Below are positions 26,678 to 33,527 of a stretch of DNA of 60,755 nucleotides, one piece after another (the first letter of the stretch is position 1; every line of letters begins with the position of its first letter). The DNA is taken from NCBI RefSeq assembly GCF_001269905.1, contig NZ_LHVK01000012.1, forward strand, positions 1 to 60,755. Direction: 5' to 3'. Source of the stretch: Pseudomonas corrugata. Its GTDB lineage: Bacteria; Pseudomonadota; Gammaproteobacteria; Pseudomonadales; Pseudomonadaceae. A model generated the notes under the pieces. The model was not told the DNA's origin. It made no database searches and worked only from the letters and a program-made list of their open reading frames with translations. Made by a program: the position numbers and the translations under genes.

Positions 26678-26754
26678 GGGCCTATAGCTCAGTCGGTTAG
26701 AGCAGAGGACTCATAATCCTTTGGTCCACGGTTCGAGTCCGTGTGGGCCCACCA
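26678..26754 (+). tRNA. tRNA with CAU anticodon, probably tRNA-Ile2 (lysidine type)
   Basis: 77 bases with encoded CCA. Acceptor stem GGGCCTA/TGGGCCC (T-G at pair 6), D-arm with AGCTCAGTCGGTTAGAGC, anticodon arm GAGGA-CTCATAA-TCCTT (anticodon CAT at 26712-26714), T-arm CACGG-TTCGAGT-CCGTG. C4-G69 and C5-G68 in the acceptor stem are features used by TilS to select tRNA-Ile2, so isoleucine (AUA) is favoured over elongator methionine. An annotation as tRNA-Met would rest on the anticodon alone. Confidence 0.9.
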
Positions 26755-26759
26755 ACTTG

Positions 26760-26784
26760 AAAGCCGCGCATTGCGCGGCTTTTC
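26760..26784 (+). terminator. tRNA terminator
   Basis: AAGCCGCGC-ATT-GCGCGGCTT hairpin followed by TTTC, five bases after the tRNA CCA. Confidence 0.9.
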
Positions 26785-26874
26785 TGTTTCTGGATTTCAA
26801 GTTCCTCTTCGATAAGGACAGCATCGCTGCTCAAATGTAACCCGGCACAAGAGCATGCGCAGGAAACCCAACGA

Positions 26875-27186
26875 CTATGGTTGATGGGAGAAGTTTTCAA
26901 TCCTGACCTGACCATCCGGAAACGTGGCGATAATCTCCAATTCGCCGCCCATGGCACGGATGTAGTTACGCAACGTGCTGATGTACATGTCCGTGCGACG
27001 CTCCATTTTCGAGACTGCCGCCTGGTTGATATGCAGAGCCTTGGCCAAGGCTTCCTGGCTCAGTTCCTGCGCCTGACGTAACTCGTGCAGTGGCATTTCC
27101 GCCCGTAACTTCTGATACAGCGCTTGCGTGCGGACCTGAGAATCTGGCGAACGACGTGCCACCAGATCGGCAAATTTCTTAGCCAT
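26875..27186 (-). CDS. XRE-family antitoxin of a type II toxin-antitoxin module
   Basis: 103 residues from the ATG at 27186, chosen because GAGGAG lies seven bases upstream; an upstream TTG at 27192 is less likely. It contains a Cro/C1-type helix-turn-helix (LSQEALAKALHINQAAVSKMERR) and a C-terminal segment rich in beta structure. Starts inside the end of the toxin gene (eight-base overlap). It should neutralise the toxin and repress the operon. HigA-like order: toxin first, antitoxin second. Confidence 0.88.
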   Translation of the reverse strand: MAKKFADLVARRSPDSQVRTQALYQKLRAEMPLHELRQAQELSQEALAKALHINQAAVSKMERRTDMYISTLRNYIRAMGGELEIIATFPDGQVRIENFSHQP

Positions 27187-27544
27187 TGTCAAACTCCTCT
27201 TTCTTCAATACTTCCAAATGCTCGTCATAAAGACGCTCGGCCAAAGGCACGTACTCGTGATACCAGCGATCCTGGCCGGTCTTGCCTCCGCCGATCAGAA
27301 GAATGGCGCAGCGACGCGGGTCGAAGGCATAGAGCACACGATAAGGTCTTCCTCCATGCTGCACCCGTAGCTCCCGAAGGTTGCCATGACGCGAACCTTT
27401 AATATCGCTGGTATGAGGAAAGCCCAAGAAAGGCCCGGCATCACCCAGCAACATTACCGAGGCCTGCACAGAATCCTGCTCACTCTCACCGAGACGGTTC
27501 CACCAAATCTCAAACTCATCTGTGTATTCAACATCCCATTTCAT
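27179..27544 (-). CDS. RelE/HigB-type toxin (phage Gp49-like family)
   Basis: 121 residues with the Gp49/HigB pattern: an N-terminal helix with WWNRL, LRELRVQHGGRPYRVLYAFDP in the beta-sheet core, and ILLIGGGKTG followed by a C-terminal helix. Such proteins usually cleave mRNA on the ribosome. Directly upstream of and overlapping the XRE antitoxin. The pair sits between a tRNA and an unrelated gene, a usual place for accessory DNA. Confidence 0.87.
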   Translation of the reverse strand: MKWDVEYTDEFEIWWNRLGESEQDSVQASVMLLGDAGPFLGFPHTSDIKGSRHGNLRELRVQHGGRPYRVLYAFDPRRCAILLIGGGKTGQDRWYHEYVPLAERLYDEHLEVLKKEEFDNG

Positions 27545-27547
27545 TCA

Positions 27548-27576
27548 AATATGCCACCCAGGATATATAACCTCAA
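27548..27576 (-). promoter_or_regulatory. Candidate promoter and operator of the toxin-antitoxin operon
   Basis: On the minus strand TTGAGG (27576-27571), 17-base spacer, CATATT (27553-27548). The spacer contains an imperfect palindrome AGGATATATAACCT (27560-27573), a plausible antitoxin operator. The -10 ends only three bases before the toxin ATG, so either the message is nearly leaderless or the true start is internal. Confidence 0.4.
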
Positions 27577-27662
27577 GGGAATAATCCTAGACACTCCAAC
27601 CGCCGTCCTGCCATCTGGGTCGCATCGCGAATTGTTAACGAGGATTTCGCAGCGGTCCTCTC

Positions 27663-30191
27663 TTGCTCCCCTGGCGCAGCAGAAGTAATACTCCGCGAGC
27701 TGGGAATGATGAAAACCATCCGCGCCAAGTCCGTCACCCAAAAAACCATCACGAGACGCCAATCATCGCCACCCCCACCCTCCCCCGACTGTTCCTAGAG
27801 CTGTTCTGGCAACTCGGCATCCTGCTGGTGCCGGCCTTTTTCGTCACGGTGCTGCCACCCCCGCTGGCCTTGCTGACGGTGCTGTTCTTCGGCCTGTTGA
27901 TGGGCATCGCGGCGCGCCTGGGCTTTTTATCGGTGGGACGGGGTTGTGCCCGGTTGATGATCGGCGCCGTATTTGGCCTGGGTTTCAGCCTGGGCAGGGC
28001 GCTGCCCGAGTGGTGGGGGATTCTGGTGGCAATCGTCGCCATCATCGGCGGGCTCGCCTGTGTCAGCAAATGGGAGCGACGTCTCGGCCTGGTGTCGCCC
28101 CCTGTCAAAGGACCCAGTGCCTGGGGCGGATCCGAGCCACAACTGACCCCTGAAGGTGAGCCGATCCGGACGTTCAACCACGGCGAAATCGCCATGGGCG
28201 GGCCGACCTATTGCGACTATCTGTTTCCCGATGGGGTGCTCCTGCAAGGCCTTGGTTCCTCAGCGGTGTTTTCCAGCGATGGGCGTTATTTCGCCGCGCC
28301 GGTGCCGTCCCGGCAGAGCTGGGGGCTGCTCGTTCTCGACCGTCATCAACGCCGGGTCTACCGCTGCGACAACAGTGAGTTCTGGGAGCTGGACACGCTG
28401 GACCTCAACAGCCTGAGCGGTCGCTACAGTCCATTAGTGGACAACAGTGTTCGCCAGACTCGGATCGATGAACTGCTGCAAACCGCCGACGCCGCCGATC
28501 TGGTGCCCGTTGCCGACCTTTGGCTGGAACCTGACGGGTATCCGGACAATGTCGCGCACACCTTCGAGCGGCGCTCCGCTGACGGACAACAATGCCTGGT
28601 AGGTGACATTGTCTTGCCTCCGGCTTTTCGCGATCTGCCCCAGCCTTTGCAACCATTGCGTTCACCGCGCTATGCCGTCAGCGTCAATGGACAACCGTCC
28701 GGCCTGCTGATGGCCGCCGATACCGCGCTGGTATGGAGCACCGATCAGCGCGCACTGGTGTGTCTGGCCCAGGAAGAAGCCGGACATCCGAGCGGTGACC
28801 GCTACTGGTTGTGGCAGGTTGACCAGGGCTGGCGTGCCCTGCCTTCGCCGTGGGTGAAGCGTGATGCCGAGCCCTCTTTCTACTGGCATGACGTGTCGAA
28901 CCTCGACGAGCACCATGTGTATATCGAGTCGTACCTCGACTACCCGCGCCCGTCCCTTGGCCGGTATGGTTACCGCCTCGACAGCATCCACAGCGACACC
29001 GACATACAGGTGGGCCATGACGCCCAGGGTCGGGTGCAGGTCGCCGAGTTTCAATTGACCCGGATGAGCATTGCCATGCCGCTGGACAGCCAGGGCCGGC
29101 GAGGTGAGTCGTTTATAGCGACACAGCCGATGCTGGGCGGTATCTGTGCTCGCTTGATCTGGCTTTGCGACAACACTGAGGGTCTGGGGGCTTACCGCTG
29201 TCAAATCGGTGACTGGCAGTTGCCGGGACGTTGGCTGCTGGATCATCGGGTTTCCGACTGCGGTCGTTATCTGGCCCTGTTGCCTTTTGCAGACTCGATG
29301 ACTGTCGCGACTCATGCCGCCGTTGTCGATGTGGAGGCGCGGTGCGTGCTGGAGGGGCCCTTCATGTGGGTGGCCCGCTTGCTCGATTTCCGTGATGGCT
29401 TGCTGAGCCTGGCGGCGATCGCCGGTCGGCTGGACCAGGACCTGAACAGCAGCGCGCTGCAACGCTTCAATATGCCTGCGCCGACGATCGGCAGCGATCC
29501 TTCGTTCTTTCATCCCGACGAGCAATCCCGGCTGTTCTACACCACCGTGGCGTTGCAGGTGAGCGATTCGCAGTTACGCAGCGTTGCTCCTTGGCGCCTA
29601 GTGGATCGACCGCAAGCGGCCATCGCCGAGGGCGATTTCATCCAGCCCTCGCCCACTCATGGAGATGCCGCGTGGCTGTTTGGCAGCGAGACGGAATATG
29701 CCGACAGCTGGGTCCGTGCGAATACGCCGCGGCTCGGTGGCCATCTGCTGACCGCATCCGGTTGCGCATTGAGTGACCTTGCGCCCTCGATGATCTGGTC
29801 ACCAGACGGTCGCTATCTCGCGCTGACCCGCATGGCCACCGATGTGACAGAGCTTTGTGGAAGCTATCGCGGCTGGCAATTGCTGCTACTCGATGTTCAA
29901 GCGCACACGTTACGGGTGCATTCGCAATGGTTGGGCAACCGTCCGCTGTTTGAAGGTTTCGACGACCAGCAGGTGCTCATACGCTGTTTTGAACGGGATT
30001 GGGAAGCGGAGGACGATGAGGACCCTGGTTCTATCCAGTCATTGCCATTGGCGCTGTTGCTGCGACTGCCCGTTGAACAGCTGGTCTGCCAGGACGGTTT
30101 CTGGCTCGGGGCCTCGCAGTTACATCTGGCGCCGTACTGGCAAGCGTTGGCGTTACCTGCCATCCACTATTTCGAACACAAGAGCCTGTAA
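27663..30191 (+). CDS. Large membrane protein of unknown function, beta-propeller-like C-terminal part
   Basis: Not recognised. The frame runs from a poor TTG at 27663 (842 residues), without a ribosome binding site and with no in-frame ATG until about 27898. Three hydrophobic segments follow (about residues 45-65, 66-88, 98-122), then a long soluble region. That region carries scattered SxDGRYxA units (FSSDGRYFAAP, VSDCGRYLALLP, WSPDGRYLALTR), each followed by a strand ending in LLVLD or LLLLD, suggesting propeller blades. A second frame starting with two ATGs (27706, 27709) would join this frame if the A6 tract at about 27741 had one more A. Co-oriented with the Lrp gene 36 bases on. No function is proposed. 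Confidence 0.75.
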   Translation: MLPWRSRSNTPRAGNDENHPRQVRHPKNHHETPIIATPTLPRLFLELFWQLGILLVPAFFVTVLPPPLALLTVLFFGLLMGIAARLGFLSVGRGCARLMIGAVFGLGFSLGRALPEWWGILVAIVAIIGGLACVSKWERRLGLVSPPVKGPSAWGGSEPQLTPEGEPIRTFNHGEIAMGGPTYCDYLFPDGVLLQGLGSSAVFSSDGRYFAAPVPSRQSWGLLVLDRHQRRVYRCDNSEFWELDTLDLNSLSGRYSPLVDNSVRQTRIDELLQTADAADLVPVADLWLEPDGYPDNVAHTFERRSADGQQCLVGDIVLPPAFRDLPQPLQPLRSPRYAVSVNGQPSGLLMAADTALVWSTDQRALVCLAQEEAGHPSGDRYWLWQVDQGWRALPSPWVKRDAEPSFYWHDVSNLDEHHVYIESYLDYPRPSLGRYGYRLDSIHSDTDIQVGHDAQGRVQVAEFQLTRMSIAMPLDSQGRRGESFIATQPMLGGICARLIWLCDNTEGLGAYRCQIGDWQLPGRWLLDHRVSDCGRYLALLPFADSMTVATHAAVVDVEARCVLEGPFMWVARLLDFRDGLLSLAAIAGRLDQDLNSSALQRFNMPAPTIGSDPSFFHPDEQSRLFYTTVALQVSDSQLRSVAPWRLVDRPQAAIAEGDFIQPSPTHGDAAWLFGSETEYADSWVRANTPRLGGHLLTASGCALSDLAPSMIWSPDGRYLALTRMATDVTELCGSYRGWQLLLLDVQAHTLRVHSQWLGNRPLFEGFDDQQVLIRCFERDWEAEDDEDPGSIQSLPLALLLRLPVEQLVCQDGFWLGASQLHLAPYWQALALPAIHYFEHKSL

Positions 30192-30227
30192 CATGCCCCA
30201 TCATCGATGCCCGCGCCGGAGCCCAAC

Positions 30228-30689
30228 TTGTCTGACACACGCCCTCCCGTCCTTGACGAAATCGATCGCCAGCTGATCGCCGCCTTGCAAATCAATGCCC
30301 GGGAAAGCGTCGCCATGCTCGCCCGGCAACTGGGCATCGCCCGGACTACCGTAACCTCCCGGCTGGCCAGGCTGGAAAAGACCAAGGTGATTACCGGCTA
30401 TGGCGTGCGCCTTGGACAGCGGGTGATCGATGGCGGCCTGCAGGCTTACGTCGGCATCAAGGTCCAACCGCGCTCCGGCAAGGATGTGCTACGGCGCTTG
30501 AGCGCCATGGCCCAGGTCCAGCAGTTATGCGCGGTCAGTGGCGAGTTCGATTATGTGGCCTGGCTGCGCACGGATTCGCCGGAACAGCTGGATCAGTTGC
30601 TGGACCAGATCGGCAGCGTGGACGGCGTGGAAAAGACCACCACCTCCATCATCCTCAGCAGCAAGATTGATCGGGGGCAGCCGGTCTAG
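30228..30689 (+). CDS. Lrp/AsnC family transcriptional regulator
   Basis: 153 residues from a TTG at 30228, which has GGAG six bases upstream (GGAGCCCAAC); an ATG at 30207 would add seven residues without a ribosome binding site. N-terminal helix-turn-helix (DRQLIAALQINARESVAMLARQLGIARTTV) and a C-terminal RAM ligand-binding domain. Located just before davBA on the same strand, as in P. putida, so control of lysine degradation is a reasonable inference. Confidence 0.9.
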   Translation: MSDTRPPVLDEIDRQLIAALQINARESVAMLARQLGIARTTVTSRLARLEKTKVITGYGVRLGQRVIDGGLQAYVGIKVQPRSGKDVLRRLSAMAQVQQLCAVSGEFDYVAWLRTDSPEQLDQLLDQIGSVDGVEKTTTSIILSSKIDRGQPV

Positions 30690-30709
30690 GGCTGTGCCAC
30701 CCGAATCAA

Positions 30710-30800
30710 TGTGGGAGCGAGCCTGCTCGCGATATCTTCAGTCCAGCCACCATCTACCTGGGCTGACAAACCGCTATCGCGAGCAGGCTCGCTCCCACAA
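30710..30800 (+). repeat. REP inverted pair between lrp and davB
   Basis: GTGGGAGCGAGCCTGCTCGC at 30711-30730 and its inverse at 30776-30798, separated by about 45 bases. Same family as the other REP pairs in the window. It may end lrp transcripts ahead of the davB promoter. Confidence 0.9.
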
Positions 30801-30826
30801 GGAAGTGCGCTTCGTCATTACGACTT

Positions 30827-30851
30827 TTAAACGCATCAAAATGACGTTTAA
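30827..30851 (+). promoter_or_regulatory. Inverted repeat upstream of davB, candidate regulator site
   Basis: TTAAACG (30827-30833) and CGTTTAA (30845-30851) with an 11-base spacer, in an AT-rich stretch unlike its surroundings; a related TTAACGTGTTTAA lies at about 30882-30894. Candidate binding sites for the adjacent Lrp-type protein. Confidence 0.45.
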
Positions 30852-30921
30852 TAATTCATAACGACGACACATTGCGTCTTATTAACGTGTTTAACCCGCT
30901 CTAGAATGGCCGGCATCTTTC

Positions 30922-30928
30922 CTATACT
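30922..30928 (+). promoter_or_regulatory. Candidate -10 of the davBA promoter (sigma-S-like)
   Basis: CTATACT preceded by C is an exact match to the extended RpoS -10 consensus, about 41 bases before the davB ATG. A TAGAAT at 30902-30907 is an alternative. Confidence 0.4.
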
Positions 30929-30968
30929 CAGACGCGAGCAAGCGTCGAGTCGCCCCTCAAGGTCAGCC

Positions 30969-32651
30969 ATGAACAAGCACAATCGCCACCCAGCAGACGG
31001 TAAGAAGCCCATCACCATTTTCGGGCCGGACTTTCCTTTCGCCTTTGACGACTGGATCGAGCATCCGGCCGGCTTGGGCAGTATTCCGGCTGACAACCTC
31101 GGAGCCGAGGTGGCAATCGTCGGGGCCGGGATCTCTGGCCTGGTGGCGGCGTACGAACTGATGAAGCTGGGCCTCAAGCCGGTGGTCTACGAGGCTTCGA
31201 AAATGGGCGGGCGGCTGCGTTCGCAGGCGTTCAATGGTACCGAAGGGATTGTCGCCGAGTTGGGGGGGATGCGCTTTCCGGTGTCGTCCACGGCGTTCTA
31301 CCACTATGTCGACAAGCTGGGGCTGGAAACCAAGCCGTTTCCCAACCCGTTGACCCCGGCTTCCGGCAGCACCGTCATCGACCTCGAGGGCCAGACTTAC
31401 TACGCGCAGAAATTGGCGGACCTTCCCGCGTTGTTCCAGGAAGTGGCCGACGCCTGGGCCGATGCGCTGGAGGACGGCTCGCGCTTCAGCGAGATCCAGC
31501 AAGCGATTCGCGCCCGTGACGTGTCGCGCCTCAAGGAGTTGTGGAACACTTTGGTGCCGCTGTGGGACGACCGCACCTTCTATGATTTCGTCGCCACCTC
31601 CAAGGCATTCGCCAAGCTCTCGTTCCAGCATCGTGAAGTATTCGGCCAGGTCGGTTTCGGCACCGGCGGCTGGGATTCGGACTTCCCCAACTCGATGCTG
31701 GAAATCTTCCGCGTGGTGATGACCAACTGCGATGATCACCAGCACCTGGTGGTGGGCGGCGTGGAACAGGTGCCCCACGGTATCTGGAAACACGTGCCGG
31801 AGCGCTGTGCGCATTGGCCAAAGGGCACCAGCCTGAGTTCGCTGCACCTGGGCGCGCCCCGCAGCGGTGTGAAGCGCATCGCTCGCGCAGAAGATGGCCG
31901 GTTCAGCGTGACGGACGTCTGGGGCGACACCCGGGAATATGCCGCGGTACTGGTCACTTGCCAGAGCTGGCTGCTGACCACCCAGATCGAATGTGAAGAG
32001 GCGCTGTTTTCGCAGAAGATGTGGATGGCCCTGGACCGCACCCGCTACATGCAATCATCGAAGACCTTTGTCATGGTCGACCGCCCGTTCTGGAAGGACA
32101 AGGACCCGGAAACCGGCCGCGACCTGATGAGCATGACCCTCACCGACCGCCTCACGCGCGGCACCTACCTGTTCGACAACGGCGATGACAAGCCAGGCGT
32201 CATCTGCCTGTCTTACTCCTGGATGAGTGATGCGCTGAAAATGCTGCCTCATCCCGTGGAAAAGCGCGTGAAGCTGGCTCTCGATGCCCTGAAGAAAATC
32301 TACCCCAAGGTGGACATCGCCGCCCGGATCATCGGCGATCCGATCACCGTTTCCTGGGAAGCCGACCCGCACTTCCTCGGCGCCTTCAAGGGCGCCTTGC
32401 CGGGTCACTATCGTTACAACCAGCGTATGTACGCGCATTTCATGCAAGACGACATGCCGGCTGAACAACGCGGGATCTTTATCGCTGGCGATGACGTCTC
32501 ATGGACACCAGCCTGGGTTGAAGGCGCGGTACAGACCTCACTCAATGCCGTGTGGGGAATCATGAAGCACTTCGGCGGTGAAACTCACGCCGAGAACCCG
32601 GGTCCAGGTGATGTATTCAACGAGATCGGTCCGATCGCACTGCCTGAATGA
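30969..32651 (+). CDS. davB: L-lysine 2-monooxygenase DavB (flavin amine oxidase family)
   Basis: Oxidative decarboxylation of L-lysine to 5-aminovaleramide, the first step of the 5-aminovalerate route. 560 residues, the length of the P. putida enzyme, beginning MNKHNRHPADGKKP. FAD-binding VGAGISG at 51-57, and C-terminal flavin contact region GIFIAGDDVSWTPAWVEGA. The family also includes tryptophan 2-monooxygenases; lysine is preferred as substrate because the next gene is davA and the Lrp gene is upstream. The ATG at 30969 was chosen over an upstream in-frame start at 30906. Confidence 0.92.
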   Translation: MNKHNRHPADGKKPITIFGPDFPFAFDDWIEHPAGLGSIPADNLGAEVAIVGAGISGLVAAYELMKLGLKPVVYEASKMGGRLRSQAFNGTEGIVAELGGMRFPVSSTAFYHYVDKLGLETKPFPNPLTPASGSTVIDLEGQTYYAQKLADLPALFQEVADAWADALEDGSRFSEIQQAIRARDVSRLKELWNTLVPLWDDRTFYDFVATSKAFAKLSFQHREVFGQVGFGTGGWDSDFPNSMLEIFRVVMTNCDDHQHLVVGGVEQVPHGIWKHVPERCAHWPKGTSLSSLHLGAPRSGVKRIARAEDGRFSVTDVWGDTREYAAVLVTCQSWLLTTQIECEEALFSQKMWMALDRTRYMQSSKTFVMVDRPFWKDKDPETGRDLMSMTLTDRLTRGTYLFDNGDDKPGVICLSYSWMSDALKMLPHPVEKRVKLALDALKKIYPKVDIAARIIGDPITVSWEADPHFLGAFKGALPGHYRYNQRMYAHFMQDDMPAEQRGIFIAGDDVSWTPAWVEGAVQTSLNAVWGIMKHFGGETHAENPGPGDVFNEIGPIALPE

Positions 32652-32677
32652 AACGGCCCGAATAAAAGGAGTTGTCG

Positions 32678-33472
32678 ATGCGCGTAGCCCTTTATCAATG
32701 CCCACCGCTGCCACTGGATCCGGTCGCCAACCTGCAGCGCCTGCATCAGGTGGCGCTGGAGGCCAGGGGCGCCGATGTGCTGGTGCTGCCGGAGATGTTC
32801 ATGACCGGCTACAACATCGGCGTCGACGCGGTAAATGTATTGGCCGAGGTCTACAACGGCGAATGGGCGCAGCAGATCGGTCGCATTGCCAAGGCCTCCG
32901 GCCTGGCGATTCTCTATGGCTACCCTGAGCGCAGCGAGGACGGGCAGATCTACAACTCGGTCCAACTGATCGACGCCCAGGGCGAGCGCCTGGCCAACTA
33001 TCGCAAGAGCCACCTGTTCGGTGACCTCGATCATGCGATGTTCAGCGCGGGCGATGATTCACTGCCGATCGTTAGCCTCAACGGCTGGAAGCTCGGTTTC
33101 CTGATCTGCTACGACCTGGAGTTCCCGGAGAATGCTCGACGCCTGGCCCTGGCCGGCGCCGAATTGATCCTGGTACCGACCGCCAACATGCTGCCCTACG
33201 AGTTCATCGCCGACATTACGGTGCGCGCCCGGGCTATCGAGAACCAGTGTTTCGTGGCCTACGCCAATTACTGCGGCCATGAAGGTGAATTGCAGTATTG
33301 CGGCCAAAGCAGCATTGCCGCACCGGATGGCAGCCGTCCCGCCCTTGCGGGGCTGGATGAAGCCTTGATCGTGGGGGAGCTGGACCGTCAATTGATGGAA
33401 AACTCCCGCGCAGCCTACAACTACTTGCATGACCGCCGTCCTGAGCTTTACGGCGACCTGCACAAGCACTGA
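32678..33472 (+). CDS. davA: 5-aminovaleramide amidohydrolase DavA (nitrilase superfamily)
   Basis: Hydrolyses 5-aminovaleramide to 5-aminovalerate and ammonia. 264 residues. The nitrilase triad is E39 (LPEMF), K110 (NYRKSHLFG) and C144 (LICYDLEFPE). AAAAGGAG lies seven bases before the ATG at 32678, which fixes the start. 26 bases after davB, one operon. The following davT and davD steps are not in this window. Confidence 0.93.
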   Translation: MRVALYQCPPLPLDPVANLQRLHQVALEARGADVLVLPEMFMTGYNIGVDAVNVLAEVYNGEWAQQIGRIAKASGLAILYGYPERSEDGQIYNSVQLIDAQGERLANYRKSHLFGDLDHAMFSAGDDSLPIVSLNGWKLGFLICYDLEFPENARRLALAGAELILVPTANMLPYEFIADITVRARAIENQCFVAYANYCGHEGELQYCGQSSIAAPDGSRPALAGLDEALIVGELDRQLMENSRAAYNYLHDRRPELYGDLHKH

Positions 33473-33527
33473 TTGAGAACATCCTGCAATCCGCTAGCAT
33501 GAGCGCATCTCTGCCTTGGAAGCGCTC

